NCBI RefSeq assembly: GCF_004217335.1
Contig: NZ_SHMP01000008.1
Span: forward strand, 62,001 to 126,000
DNA length: 64,000 bases
Direction of reading: 5' to 3'
Source: Natrinema hispanicum
GTDB lineage: Archaea; Halobacteriota; Halobacteria; Halobacteriales; Natrialbaceae
Shown here: piece by piece, positions 42,141 through 51,816 of the stretch
Numbering within the stretch: position 1 is the stretch's first letter
Layout: every line of letters starts with the position of its first letter
The notes under the pieces: model-generated
Databases searched by the model: none
What the model was told of the DNA's origin: nothing
Seen by the model: the letters and a program-made list of their open reading frames with translations, nothing else
Position numbers and translations under genes: made by a program

Positions 42141-42387
42141 TTCCCAGAACTCTTGTGATCCATCCGTATAGCGTTTTCTAAACCCTCATTGCAAGAGACA
42201 CTCGTTTACAAGCCCTTCGAAGAATTGTGGGTAATGAGTATATGGTATTTAATAATACCATGCTTAATTATCTGAGCGCGTTTCCAAAGTAAAAATAGGA
42301 ACTAGAATATTGATCGTTCCTTCTCCCGAAACAGCACGGAAGATCGATACGGCCAATTTGCTCGTCAGCCTCGGGCGAATCGCCTAA
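42141..42387. other. AT-rich upstream region of the HTH-10 regulator
   Basis: AT-rich DNA (ATGGTATTTAATAATACCATG at 42243-42263 forms a short palindrome) that may hold the promoter of the regulator. No gene seen. Confidence 0.35.
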
Positions 42388-42501
42388 GAAGAGCATTTCT
42401 CCCTCAAGGATCAACAGGAGATTGAACGGATCCTTGACACGCTCGATCAGTTTGACGACACCGACGGCCTTGACCAGTACCTCCGAGATCGTCTGTACTG
42501 A
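42388..42501 (+). pseudogene. C-terminal gene fragment
   Basis: A plus-strand frame encodes EEHFSLKDQQEIERILDTLD then QFDDTDGLDQYLRDRLY to a TGA at 42499. A TAA (42385-42387) interrupts the same frame, while the sequence before it (DTANLLVSLGRIA) also looks protein-like. It is a remnant of an unknown gene, followed by about 200 bases without a gene. Confidence 0.35.
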
Positions 42502-42720
42502 TCACTCTCACTAACGAGGGTTCGTCTGAAACCGGCTTACCGCCGGAGCAGTTTGAAATAGACGATCCACAACGAGCCGCTCCCAGTCGAGCCCGCGATG
42601 GTCCGGGACGCACTGTTGACCGTGAACGGGCTCGGCGAACGTCATAAGTAGCGGGTCCCCGTCTCGGAGCGAGATCGCTTGACAGCCGGTGTTGGCCTAG
42701 CTTCTGGTGAGCAACTCCTG

Positions 42721-44004
42721 TTACGCGGGCGGACGATCCCACACGTCCACCTTCACATCCAGTCCCGCCTGCCGAAGTCTGTCAGCAAGTGGATCACCGA
42801 TACCTGACGCTGGCGTGAGAATTCCACCCTCGAGCGGTGAGTCGGTCTGGTCGCGCACCAGACACATCGCAGCTTCGCTGAGCATCCTCGCGGTCGCGCC
42901 GTACCCCGGATCTCGATCGGCGCTAATCTGACTCTCCACGACGAACGGGCCGTCAGTGGCGGTCCCACGGCCGAGTACACGGACGGTGAAATACCCGTTT
43001 TCGATCTGCTCTCTCGTCGGCCCCTCGCCCGGATCTGGGAACACGAATCGACGTAATCCTTCTCGTGTGGGTCCGAACGCCATCCCAGCAGTGGCGACCG
43101 TGATCCCCGCCCAGACAGCGTTTGCACGTGCCAGGCCGCCGAGCCCCCCGCCCATGGGAAGCACTTCTGTGCACTCGAACTCACGCCCCCACGGATACCC
43201 CAGCAGCGCGTTGCTGCGTCGAACGACTCGTTCGTTCACCATCGCCATCGGCGACGGAGCCGTCCACACCGATCTCAGTGGGTCCTTTTTCGGTACGGAC
43301 TGTGCGCCCGGATCGACACCGTCGCGCTCTCCTTTCGGTGCCAACGAGTACGGGTTCCGAAGCGTCTGCCGGGCCAGCGGATCGGTCGACGCAGCCCGAA
43401 ACATTTCAATTGCACTGGCCATCGTGCCACCGCTCACGCTACCGCGACTGTCCTCCAGGTAGATTTGTGCCATATCACACGGAGTCCCGAACTCATCGAT
43501 AGCGAACGATTGAACGAGTTTCGTACCGAGATCGGTGGGGATCGAGTCGAATCCACAGCTGTGGACGATTCGAGTGCCTGCCTCGACTGCATCGTCGTGG
43601 TATCGGTCGATCATCTCCCGCACCCAGTTCACCTCACCAGTCAGATCACAGTAATCCGTCTCAGCGTCGATGCATGCCTCAACGAGTGGTGTCCCATACT
43701 TCGTGTACGGGCCGACCGTCGTACAAACGACACGCGTGTCTTCGGCGATGGCGTGAAGACTTTCAGGCTCGGTTGCGTCGCCGAGAACGATCGGGATTTC
43801 ATCCCACGCAGAACGCCGGTCTCTGAGTGCTGTTTCCAATTTGTGGAGTCGACTCTCGCTGCGACCGCCGAGTGCGAGCGAGAGCTGGTCTGGTGTGTAC
43901 TGCTCCGTGAGATACTCGGCGACAAGGCGGCCAGCGACGCCGGTTGCCCCCCAGACGACGAGATCGTGCTGCCGGTCAGTGTTCGACACGGGTATCGGTT
44001 GCAA
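42721..44004 (-). CDS. Saccharopine dehydrogenase-like (trans-acting enoyl reductase type) protein
   Basis: This 427-residue NAD(P)-dependent protein has a dinucleotide-binding motif VVWGATGVAGRLVAEYL (about 16-32). LSLALGGRSESRLHKLETAL, VVCTTVGPYTKYGTPLVEAC and TDYCDLTGEVNWVREMIDRY are typical of saccharopine-dehydrogenase-like proteins such as the mycobacterial trans-acting enoyl reductase. No true saccharopine substrate context exists. In haloarchaea such genes are thought to serve lipid reduction, but the substrate is not established here. Single gene on its own transcript. Confidence 0.8.
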   Translation of the reverse strand: MQPIPVSNTDRQHDLVVWGATGVAGRLVAEYLTEQYTPDQLSLALGGRSESRLHKLETALRDRRSAWDEIPIVLGDATEPESLHAIAEDTRVVCTTVGPYTKYGTPLVEACIDAETDYCDLTGEVNWVREMIDRYHDDAVEAGTRIVHSCGFDSIPTDLGTKLVQSFAIDEFGTPCDMAQIYLEDSRGSVSGGTMASAIEMFRAASTDPLARQTLRNPYSLAPKGERDGVDPGAQSVPKKDPLRSVWTAPSPMAMVNERVVRRSNALLGYPWGREFECTEVLPMGGGLGGLARANAVWAGITVATAGMAFGPTREGLRRFVFPDPGEGPTREQIENGYFTVRVLGRGTATDGPFVVESQISADRDPGYGATARMLSEAAMCLVRDQTDSPLEGGILTPASGIGDPLADRLRQAGLDVKVDVWDRPPA

Positions 44005-44409
44005 TTAGCGTTCCATGGACTCAACTGTTGGGTGGCGGCCAGTGTCGTCGCCCATCTCGAGGTTCTTCCTTCCAGCAGACCCACTGGTCGCGCTCATGGA
44101 GCGCCTCCGGAATAGTTACCTGCTCACCGACCTCACTGTCCCCGGTCATCTACACTCACCTTGCATGGCTCTCACCTGTCTCGAGCCCAGACAAAATGCG
44201 CTCTGCTCGCATTCTTGATCCAACCCTTTGTCCCAACGGGGACCCCCCGTTCTATACTAGTTGGTTTTTGCCGTAACAGATTCACAAATCCGATTAGAAA
44301 TGCCGTGAACAACGTCTGAATAGCATGTACGGCAAAGTTCTCGAGAGGTTTGCGCGTTACGGCCATGGTCCGATTGCCGTAACGGTGTGCTGTCTTGCGT
44401 TGGTAGTGT
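44005..44409. other. Gene-poor stretch with repeated GCCGTAAC words
   Basis: Between 44265 and 44400 the word GCCGTAAC or its complement occurs four times (TTGCCGTAACAG, GTTACGGCC, TTGCCGTAACGG, TACGGCAA). A minus-strand frame reading MAVTRKPLENFAVHAIQTLF lies between them. This could be a decayed insertion sequence, but I cannot identify it. Confidence 0.3.
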
Positions 44410-44571
44410 TCAGATAAGCTGATTCCATGCGAAGCTGAACACTTGTGATCCGAGTAAGAGGTGAATTACACCTATTATTACTGCCGCAAGTATCACGAGA
44501 TAGCCGATTGGGTTCGATGGGAGGTTGATCAGTGAGTTGTCTTGCCCGGTCGCAGTTGATTGGGTCGCCAT
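44410..44571 (-). pseudogene. Truncated small membrane protein gene
   Basis: A 53-codon frame encodes MATQSTATGQDNSLINLPSN, then a helix (IGYLVILAAVIIGVIHLLLG) and SQVFSFAWNQLI. The start and first helix match a family of four- to five-helix haloarchaeal membrane proteins (NPIGYLV...IHLLLGP). Here the sequence breaks off after the first helix, next to the GCCGTAAC-repeat region, so the gene was probably cut by an insertion. Confidence 0.45.
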
Positions 44572-44971
44572 AGCTCCCATGACACCCAATACCAGTAAAA
44601 ATTTACAATTTTTAACCGTTTTGGATTGTGATTAAAAGTGCTCAACTGATTTGGCTATTCCTCTCTACTCGCTCACGGCGTTCGGCACCCATGTTCACGG
44701 AGGCATTACACTCCATTTCCATCACCGACAATACTCTTCTTGATAGAGTCTCTATATTCGAGCTCGATATCTGTCTGCCAGAATTCCGAATAGCCGACCC
44801 CGATAACGTCGTGAGGTACCACGTCAGGAGCTGTGCTGCTTAAATATAGCTCACAACGCCACTCTCGAAATACTATTGATCCAACTATGGCCAAAATAAG
44901 TCCTATATGAGAGCACAGAAATTAGTATGTTTGGCGTCATATATTAGTACCTGAAGAGGTTATCTGCCACT
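44572..44971. other. Intergenic region with one weak frame
   Basis: A minus-strand TTG-start frame at 44706-44894 encodes 62 residues (a helix then CELYLSSTAPDVVPHDVIGV) that could be a fragment of a membrane protein. No other gene is visible. Confidence 0.3.
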
Positions 44972-45241
44972 ATGGAGAGAGATATTGAGGGAGAAGATAG
45001 GATTTCTTTGTATATAGTTAATTGTGTTGCTGAAAAAGAGCACACGGATCCACTGGAACTTCCTCCATTGTATGATGCGGTCGATCCAGATGCGCTCGAC
45101 GATCTCTTTGCGTCAGGACGCCAGAACGGGACGGCTCAATCTGGCCGAATCGAGTTCCAATACAATGGCTATACCGTTATTGTGGAATTCGGAGCCGATC
45201 CAGCAATCGCGGTCAAAGAGGGGCCAGAGCTCGTTGAGTAA
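44972..45241 (+). CDS. HalOD1-domain protein
   Basis: This 89-residue stand-alone output domain has SLYIVNCVAEKEHTDPLELP, PLYDAVDPDALDDLF, an acidic central loop and RIEFQYNGYTVIVEF at the end. These are all signatures of the haloarchaeal HalOD1 domain, found at the C-terminus of response regulators and as single proteins. Its biochemical role is unknown. Composition is lower in GC than that of the neighbours. No partner regulator is adjacent. Confidence 0.75.
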   Translation: MERDIEGEDRISLYIVNCVAEKEHTDPLELPPLYDAVDPDALDDLFASGRQNGTAQSGRIEFQYNGYTVIVEFGADPAIAVKEGPELVE

Positions 45242-45538
45242 CACACTCGAACGAGAAATCACTTCTCGAGGCAGGGTACGATGGAGCCACCGTTCTGGGT
45301 CATACTGTTTGCCCCAGATGACTCGTGTGGAGACGAGTATTCGACACGGTCCGTGTGTCTAAGATGTGCCTCTGACTGAGCGTGAGTGCTATCCCCCACC
45401 GCCTATCCTCACGCCCAAGTCACTGTTTGGATCACAGCCATATCAGTCTTTCTGAGTCATCACAATATTACACAATAGTTCATTGGATTCTGTTAAATAG
45501 GGTGTCATTCATTGACCGTTAGCTTGTAGCGTTTATTG

Positions 45539-45880
45539 CTAATGAAACCAGAGTCGTTCCAGTCCAGCAACGCTGACGAAATCCTGTAAGAACTCTGTTT
45601 GATCCTGCTTTGCAGCTATTGGCCATTCAACACGTGAGTTCAGCGTCTTCAGCTTATCGGTCGTGAAATTGTTTAACTCACCGTACTTTGTCTGATTCCA
45701 GATCCCTTCGATCGACTCAGACCCGGCGGATACGTCGGCAACCATTCGGCAGCTACCTGCTCGCTGTCGAGTCACGGTCCCAATCACTCTCTCCCAGTCG
45801 TCCCTAACGATCAGGTGCCGATCACAGACAAGCAATTTACTGATGATTTTCGCTCTGGCGACACTGATCACGTGTCTCAT
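45539..45880 (-). pseudogene. IS630-type transposase remnant
   Basis: The C-terminal part of the frame (IEGIWNQTKYGELNNFTTDK) matches the conserved tail of IS630-family DDE transposases (E-x-x-W-x-x-x-K-Y-G-E-L). The upstream part is Arg/Val-rich and does not continue the DDE domain, and the expected Pro-rich block before WNQ (for example LPxxxPELNPIE) appears shifted, so the gene is frameshifted and truncated. It abuts the stop of the next minus-strand gene. Confidence 0.5.
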
Positions 45881-46335
45881 TCCTTAGACGGAATCTGTTC
45901 ACCCTGGCGACCAGATATCGTCTCGATATCGATTTCGTACCACTCCTTGTCGAACATGTCATTCCGCCAGCGGTCATCACCTGCGGCGTCATCAGCACGG
46001 TGGAAAAACAGCGCTGCAGCCTGACTCGAGACTTTTTCCGGCGGAACGTTGTGCAACGTCCCAGTTACGACGACGCTCGCCCACGTCGTCTGATCTCGAA
46101 ATTCATACGTCGTGAGCGTTACCTCGTCGGTCGACTCGGCAAACCGTTTTCGCTTGCTCGTTTCAGTCGAGACGAACTCCATTACGAGTCGATCGTAGTC
46201 TTCGTCGTACCCATACGAAATCGGAATGCCATACGCACGATTGTCCGCTGCGAGACTGAGCGTGCCATGTCCCTGCTGCTCGAGAAAGCGGACCGTTTCT
46301 GCAGTCGACATCGAATACCCGATCTGTTCAGACAC
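45877..46335 (-). CDS. Pyridoxamine 5'-phosphate oxidase-like flavin protein
   Basis: This 152-residue split-barrel protein has TAETVRFLEQQGHGTLSLAA at the start, YGIPISYGYDEDYDRLVMEF, and a conserved WASVVVTGTLHNVPPE strand pair near residue 90. This is the stand-alone PNPOx-like group of haloarchaea that binds FMN or F420. The substrate is unknown. It is monocistronic. Confidence 0.78.
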   Translation of the reverse strand: MSEQIGYSMSTAETVRFLEQQGHGTLSLAADNRAYGIPISYGYDEDYDRLVMEFVSTETSKRKRFAESTDEVTLTTYEFRDQTTWASVVVTGTLHNVPPEKVSSQAAALFFHRADDAAGDDRWRNDMFDKEWYEIDIETISGRQGEQIPSKE

Positions 46336-46514
46336 ACCACGTGGATATCAGTCGCGGAGAATAAATACATGGGATAGTAGCCGGGAGAGTGCGTGGTTCC
46401 GACTTAGCGACCCCCAGAACAAAGTTTTAGGCCTTCGAGTTAGAAGCCAGCACTATTCAACTCGAAATTGTGTTTTGGCGTCTGTCTCGGCTGCGCATAC
46501 ACATCTGAACCACT

Positions 46515-48272
46515 ATGTCTGACAAGGGGTCCGAATTCAGCTATAATCGCGAGACAGCAGGGAGGAAGGCGGAAGACGATCTGTCGCCGGAGTCTCCAGA
46601 TCGTCTGGCGGATGCGTCCGCCGACGTGGATGGCCAAGAGTTAGCCAGTCTCAGAGACGACGTGCTGTCGGAGGCACGCGCATACACGAGTCCACTCTTT
46701 CCGGACGACCCCTTCGATCCCGTCCGCGAACCGGAACTCGACGAGACGTTTTTCGAGTTCGACTATCTCGAGACACACCACCAACGCGACTGGTCGTGGG
46801 TTAATCGACCGTATGCATATCTGGCGACCGTCTCGGATGACGCGACCGACGAGCCGCGTCTCTGGGTCGTCGAGCCAGCGCTCGATCAGTTCGAAGCATA
46901 CGTTCGCGACGACCTCGAGCAGACGTTTCGATCCGAGTTAATGTATGCGGACGGGACCGGTGAGCAACCGTCGCGTGCGGTCTTCGATAGCGAGGCAAAG
47001 CGGATCGTCAAGGAGTATGCAGCTTCCGTCTCCAGTACGTCGTTACACAAGATCCTCTATTATTTGCGCCGGGATTTCATCGGGTATGGGCGGATCGATC
47101 CACTCATGCGTTCGCCGATGGTCGAAGACATTTCCTGCAGCGGCGAGGAGGTCCCGATACACGTCTATCACGGTGAGTACGGAAACATCCCGACGAACTG
47201 TCGGCTCGATGCGGGGCAACTCGATTCGTACGTAATGCGACTCGCCCAGCGAGCGGGCAAACATCTCTCCGTCTCGAATCCGCTCGTTGACGCCAGTCTT
47301 CCGGATGGATCCCGGATGCAAGCGACGCTGGGTGGTGACGTGACGACGCGCGGGTCAAATTTTACGATTCGAAACTTTACCGATACCCCGTTTACGCCCA
47401 TCGATCTCATCGACTCTGGTACGTTCAGTATCGAACAGATGGCGTTTTTCTGGTTTGCAGTGCAGAACAATCGCTCGCTGTTGTTCGCTGGAGCGACAGG
47501 GTCTGGAAAGACGACGAGCATGAACTCGATGTCCTTTTTTATCCCACCCCAGAGCAAGATCGTCTCCATCGAAGATACACCGGAGCTCTCGTTGCCACAC
47601 GACAATTGGGTTCAAAGCGTCTCCCGTGAAGCCACAGGCGACCAAGGACGGGGCGAAGTCTCGATGTACAACTTGCTGGAAGCAAGTCTGCGACAGCGAC
47701 CTGAATACTTGCTTGTCGGCGAAATCCGAGCTGATCCACGCGTCGCCTCGACGTTCTTTCAAGCGATTTCGACCGGTCACACGGCCTATACGACGTTTCA
47801 CGCGAACTCCGTGCGAGGGCTATTGAGCAGACTGCAAAACGAACCACTGACGGTTCCGAGACAGATGATCGCCGAACTCGATCTGGTTTCGATACAGAAA
47901 CAGGTGCGCGTCGATGGCAAGAACGTCCGTCGAAACAGCGAGGTCGTCGAGATCATTCCCCGAGACGAGGGCCAAGACATGCTTCAGGCGCGAACAGTCT
48001 TCGATCGCGACCCTGCGACGGACAGTTTCAATCGGGCACAGACCTCACAGACGATCGACGACGTCCGTGAGGAACGTGGTTGGACGACAGGACAGGCCGA
48101 AACCGAACTCAAGCGGCGACGTGAGATCCTCGAGTATCTTCACACGAACGGAATCAGCGGCTACGACGAGGTCGTCAAGACGACGACGATGTTCGCTCGT
48201 CAGCCAGACACAGTCGTCGATCTCGTCCGTGACGATGAGCTTGCGTCTGTCCTTGCCGAGTCGGGTGACTAG
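46515..48272 (+). CDS. pilB: Type IV pilus assembly ATPase (PilB/TadA family)
   Basis: This 585-residue secretion ATPase has a poorly conserved N-terminus (about 1-90), then IRPLMRSPMVEDISCSG-like contacts (DPLMRSPMVEDISC), Walker A LLFAGATGSGKTTSMNSMSF near 315, an Asp-box/Walker B YLLVGEIRADPRVASTFFQA and the His-box STGHTAYTTFHANS. It powers pilin insertion from the cytoplasmic face of the membrane. It starts a three-gene operon with the platform protein two bases downstream and a pilin after that. Confidence 0.9.
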   Translation: MSDKGSEFSYNRETAGRKAEDDLSPESPDRLADASADVDGQELASLRDDVLSEARAYTSPLFPDDPFDPVREPELDETFFEFDYLETHHQRDWSWVNRPYAYLATVSDDATDEPRLWVVEPALDQFEAYVRDDLEQTFRSELMYADGTGEQPSRAVFDSEAKRIVKEYAASVSSTSLHKILYYLRRDFIGYGRIDPLMRSPMVEDISCSGEEVPIHVYHGEYGNIPTNCRLDAGQLDSYVMRLAQRAGKHLSVSNPLVDASLPDGSRMQATLGGDVTTRGSNFTIRNFTDTPFTPIDLIDSGTFSIEQMAFFWFAVQNNRSLLFAGATGSGKTTSMNSMSFFIPPQSKIVSIEDTPELSLPHDNWVQSVSREATGDQGRGEVSMYNLLEASLRQRPEYLLVGEIRADPRVASTFFQAISTGHTAYTTFHANSVRGLLSRLQNEPLTVPRQMIAELDLVSIQKQVRVDGKNVRRNSEVVEIIPRDEGQDMLQARTVFDRDPATDSFNRAQTSQTIDDVREERGWTTGQAETELKRRREILEYLHTNGISGYDEVVKTTTMFARQPDTVVDLVRDDELASVLAESGD

Positions 48273-48274
48273 CC

Positions 48275-50338
48275 GTGGATAAGACTCCGCTCGAGGAGGC
48301 GGACCAGCCAGCATCCCACGTACAGCCAAGCGTGGGTGTTGACGCAGACGATGCGACCCGACAGCCGACGGATCGAAGCCCGGACGACCAGTTGCGAGAC
48401 GGCCTCGCCGACGAGTATGGACGCATCCGGTCATACTTTAAGGGGCGGACGAAGCGATACCGTGCGCTACAACATCGTCTTGAGCAAGCCCACGTACGGA
48501 CGACCGTCGACAAGTATCTCGCCGAAAGCGCCATCAGGAGTCTGCAAGCAGCAGGTGGTGGTGCCGTTTTCGCTTTCGTTGTCCTCACAGCAGTAGCTGT
48601 CATTGCTGGACGTTTCGACCGTGTCCCTGCTGTCACGGGATCGACGCCGATGGAGACGGTCATGTGGGCCGTGCTCTCGATCTCGAGCATTGCGATCGTC
48701 TGTGGCGGTGTGACGTGGGGATGGGTCGTCCACTACCGGCCACGTCGACTCGTCAGTACCCGTCGCAGCGAGATTGAGTTGGGACTGCCATCCGCAATTA
48801 CGTTTCTCTACGCCATGTCTGGTGGTGGCGTCGATATTATCACGTCAATCCATGCGCTGGCCGATGAGAAAGCTGTCTACGGTGAAGTCGCTGACGAGTT
48901 CGATCTGATCGCTCGTGAGATGGAACTCTTCGGGAACGATTTGCATACGGCGATCGAAAACACGCGCGATCGAACACCGAGCGAGACGCTTCAGCAGTTT
49001 CTGACGAATCTCCTCGGCGTCCTCGAGTCGGGTGGGGATGTGAGCAGATTCCTCGGCGAAGCGATCGACGAACAGACTGAAACCGCCATGCAGAAACAGG
49101 AGACGTTCGTCGACCGACTCGGACTGATCAGCGAGGTGTTCATCGCCGGGTTCGTCGCTGGCCCACTATTTTTGATCATTACGCTACTCGTGCTTGGCCT
49201 GTTAGGCGGCGTCAGCGCCCTCGAGATCGCCGTCGTGATCTACATCGTGTTGCCGCTGAGTGCGGTCGGGTTTTTCCTGTTTGTCGATCTGTTTGCCCAC
49301 GCACCTCGCCTCACTGCATCGACGACAGCTGACGAGCAGAGACAGGGGATAGGACATATCGGTGACGGCACGTCGTCGGTCGACGAGACACTCGCAGACT
49401 CTGAGCGGTATCGAGCATACCAACAGAGTCAGCTCCGGACGAGACTCCGCGAACGCCTCACGAACGGTATCGAATACGTGAAACGGCGGCCGGCGTTCGG
49501 GTTTACGATCACCGTTCCGTTAGGCGTCGTGCTTGCCGCCGGTGCGGTACTCAGTGGCCGCGTTCGACCAGCCGCCACCGCCATCGTCGCCGAACCGGTC
49601 ATGACAACGCTCTGGCTGGTTATCCTACCGGGGCTCGTCACCAGCGTTCCGGTATCGGTGCTGTACGAACGGAACCGACGGCAGGAACGAAAGATCGTCG
49701 ATCAGTTTCCGGATATTCTGGAGACACTTGCAAACGCGAACCGAATGGGTGTGACGCTCACTGACGCGTTCAACTTGGTCTCGAAGGCGGGTACGGGCCC
49801 GTTGAGCGACGAGCTAACGACGGTGCGAAACGATATCGTCTGGAATCACGACCCTTCGAAGGCGTTTCGTCGACTCGCAGGCCGCCTCCCAATTCCACAA
49901 GTCGCACCAACGTTGACGATCATCGCGAAAGGCAATCGAATCAGTAGCGATCTCCACGAAATTCTCGAGATCGCCGCCGAGGAGTTACAGATCCACGCTC
50001 GCATGAACGCTGCTCGACGAAACGAGGTCGGACCGTATCTGGCGATCGTCTTTATCGGCTCGCTCGTCTATCTGTTCATCATCGTCGTATTGAGTGTGAG
50101 CTTTCTCGATCCGATGGCAGCGGCCGCATCCTCGAGTCCGGATGCCATGGAGGCGGGCCCGGCGACGATTTCGATCGATGTCGACGTGTTCCGAACGATC
50201 TTTTTTCACTCCGCACTCATCCAAAGTATCGTGGCTGGGTTAATCGGTGGTAAGCTGGCCGAGAACAACCTTCTCAGTGGCCTCAAATATGCGATCGCGC
50301 TTTCGGTGCTCGTGACGGGGGTGTTTCTCGCCCTATGA
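48275..50338 (+). CDS. pilC: Type IV pilus membrane platform protein (TadC/PilC, double T2SSF)
   Basis: This 687-residue polytopic protein starts with GTG two bases after the ATPase stop. A charged N-terminus is followed by helices near 90-155 and the first T2SSF domain (about 165-300: ELGLPSAITFLYAMSGGGVD, FIAGFVAGPLFLIITLLVLG). A linker precedes the second half with DQFPDILETLANANRMGVTL and closing helices. The N-terminal domain pattern LPSAITFLYAMSxGGVDI is characteristic of archaeal PilC. It forms the inner-membrane base of the pilus and overlaps the pilin gene by four bases. Confidence 0.88.
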   Translation: MDKTPLEEADQPASHVQPSVGVDADDATRQPTDRSPDDQLRDGLADEYGRIRSYFKGRTKRYRALQHRLEQAHVRTTVDKYLAESAIRSLQAAGGGAVFAFVVLTAVAVIAGRFDRVPAVTGSTPMETVMWAVLSISSIAIVCGGVTWGWVVHYRPRRLVSTRRSEIELGLPSAITFLYAMSGGGVDIITSIHALADEKAVYGEVADEFDLIAREMELFGNDLHTAIENTRDRTPSETLQQFLTNLLGVLESGGDVSRFLGEAIDEQTETAMQKQETFVDRLGLISEVFIAGFVAGPLFLIITLLVLGLLGGVSALEIAVVIYIVLPLSAVGFFLFVDLFAHAPRLTASTTADEQRQGIGHIGDGTSSVDETLADSERYRAYQQSQLRTRLRERLTNGIEYVKRRPAFGFTITVPLGVVLAAGAVLSGRVRPAATAIVAEPVMTTLWLVILPGLVTSVPVSVLYERNRRQERKIVDQFPDILETLANANRMGVTLTDAFNLVSKAGTGPLSDELTTVRNDIVWNHDPSKAFRRLAGRLPIPQVAPTLTIIAKGNRISSDLHEILEIAAEELQIHARMNAARRNEVGPYLAIVFIGSLVYLFIIVVLSVSFLDPMAAAASSSPDAMEAGPATISIDVDVFRTIFFHSALIQSIVAGLIGGKLAENNLLSGLKYAIALSVLVTGVFLAL

Positions 50339-51696
50339 ACCGAGACAGTGTCGGTGACGAGCGTGCCGTTTCACCGCTCATCGGTGCGATCTTACTCCTC
50401 GCGATTCTCATGACGATGCTGGCGCTGTTACAGTTGAACGCGGTTCCAGCGCTGGTCAGTGAGGCGGAATTCAATCACAACCAGCGCGTCCAGGGGGAGA
50501 TGCGAGATGTCGCCGCGGGGATCGACAGATCGGTGGCGACCGGAACAAGTCAGTCGATCGCACTGACCCCTGGTGTTCGATATCAGTCGCGTCTGTTCCT
50601 GTTGAACCCACCGCCAGCGACCGGAACGGTTCGAACGGGTGAGCCGGAAAACGTGACCATAGAGAATGCGGTCGCACAGGGTGAGACCGGCGACTACTGG
50701 GACGGCTCGCCGAACCGTATCGAGACGCAGCCGCTCATCTACACCCCTGAGTATAACGAGTATCACGACGCACCACAGACGGTCTACGAGCTGGGGACCG
50801 TCTATAACCGCATCGGGGAGACGACACTCGTCACGGACGGCCACCAACTTATCGACGGGCGGACAATAACGCTGACTACCCTCAGAGGAGAGGTCAGCCA
50901 TACCGGCGTCGATCGAACGCTCCTCAAGATCCGGCCCTCGAGTCCCGAAACGAGATCCGTTCTCGTCTCCGGTCGCGCTGACGACCCGCCCAAGCTCACT
51001 GTCCCGACTGAACTCACCAAAGAACAGTGGGATGACCTCCTCAAGTCAGAACTCACGAAAAACGGTGGATACGTGACGGATTACACATGCGAAACTGCTC
51101 CACCTAATCCATGTGACAAACTCACAATAACGTTACAGGCCAGTGAGACATACGAGATGCAACTCGCTCAGGTATGGGTTGATGACGATTCGGTCACACG
51201 GAACGGGATTTATCTCACCGATGTCGAAGGCTCTAATGTGAGTGTGCCGGCAGGCGGAAGGCAGCGACTCATCACGGAGGTCAGGGACAAGTTCGATAAT
51301 CCAGTCAGTGGTGTTTCGGTTGAGGCCAAGGTCTCTTCGGGGCAGGGTATTGTCAGTCCGGTTGAACAGGCGTCGGGTACTGATGGTCGGATGACGTTCA
51401 TCTACGAGGCACCAGATGATATCTCCAAGGTTCAGAACGTAACTGTTGTAGCCGAGTTCGGTGGCGATGACAAAGGACAAAATGACAAAGAGAAAGTGGG
51501 GTTTGAACTACAAGTCTGGGGAGAGTCGGGCAACGAGGAAGGACCGGACGATGATCAAGGCCCACCGGAACATGCGGGTCCGCCGACCGATAGCGATGGC
51601 GAGGAAGAATTGGACGACGGGGAAGAACCCGGCAACAGGGGAGAATCGAGTTGGGATCGAGGTCGACCATTTACTTTCGAGCCAAGCTTCTCGTAA
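50335..51696 (+). CDS. Large archaeal type IV pilin-like protein with Ig-like domain
   Basis: This 453-residue protein has a class III signal: DERAVSPLIGAILLLAI, cleaved by PibD after Arg, followed by the N-terminal assembly helix. After a linker comes a beta-rich globular domain with QTVYELGTVYNRIGETTLVT. Next is an invasin/Big-type module (about 310-400, VSVPAGGRQRLITEVRDKFD, NPVSGVSVEAKVSSGQGIVS), and then an acidic Pro/Gly-rich tail. Three times the size of ordinary pilins, it is the likely substrate of the preceding ATPase and platform, perhaps a tip or adhesive minor pilin. No second pilin follows. Confidence 0.82.
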   Translation: MNRDSVGDERAVSPLIGAILLLAILMTMLALLQLNAVPALVSEAEFNHNQRVQGEMRDVAAGIDRSVATGTSQSIALTPGVRYQSRLFLLNPPPATGTVRTGEPENVTIENAVAQGETGDYWDGSPNRIETQPLIYTPEYNEYHDAPQTVYELGTVYNRIGETTLVTDGHQLIDGRTITLTTLRGEVSHTGVDRTLLKIRPSSPETRSVLVSGRADDPPKLTVPTELTKEQWDDLLKSELTKNGGYVTDYTCETAPPNPCDKLTITLQASETYEMQLAQVWVDDDSVTRNGIYLTDVEGSNVSVPAGGRQRLITEVRDKFDNPVSGVSVEAKVSSGQGIVSPVEQASGTDGRMTFIYEAPDDISKVQNVTVVAEFGGDDKGQNDKEKVGFELQVWGESGNEEGPDDDQGPPEHAGPPTDSDGEEELDDGEEPGNRGESSWDRGRPFTFEPSFS

Positions 51697-51816
51697 GTCG
51701 GCACACACCGCCGTGTCGCGTTTCATTTTCTCGACTCAATGAGAGACTGCGCGCGTATCGGCGAAGGTGGCATTCAAGACCCTCGTCATTATTAGCGTTC
51801 GATTCATAGCGTTGAT

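Noticed and set aside
46422..46433. GTTTTAGGCCTTC as a possible iron box
   Set aside because: Only one arm of the palindrome is present.
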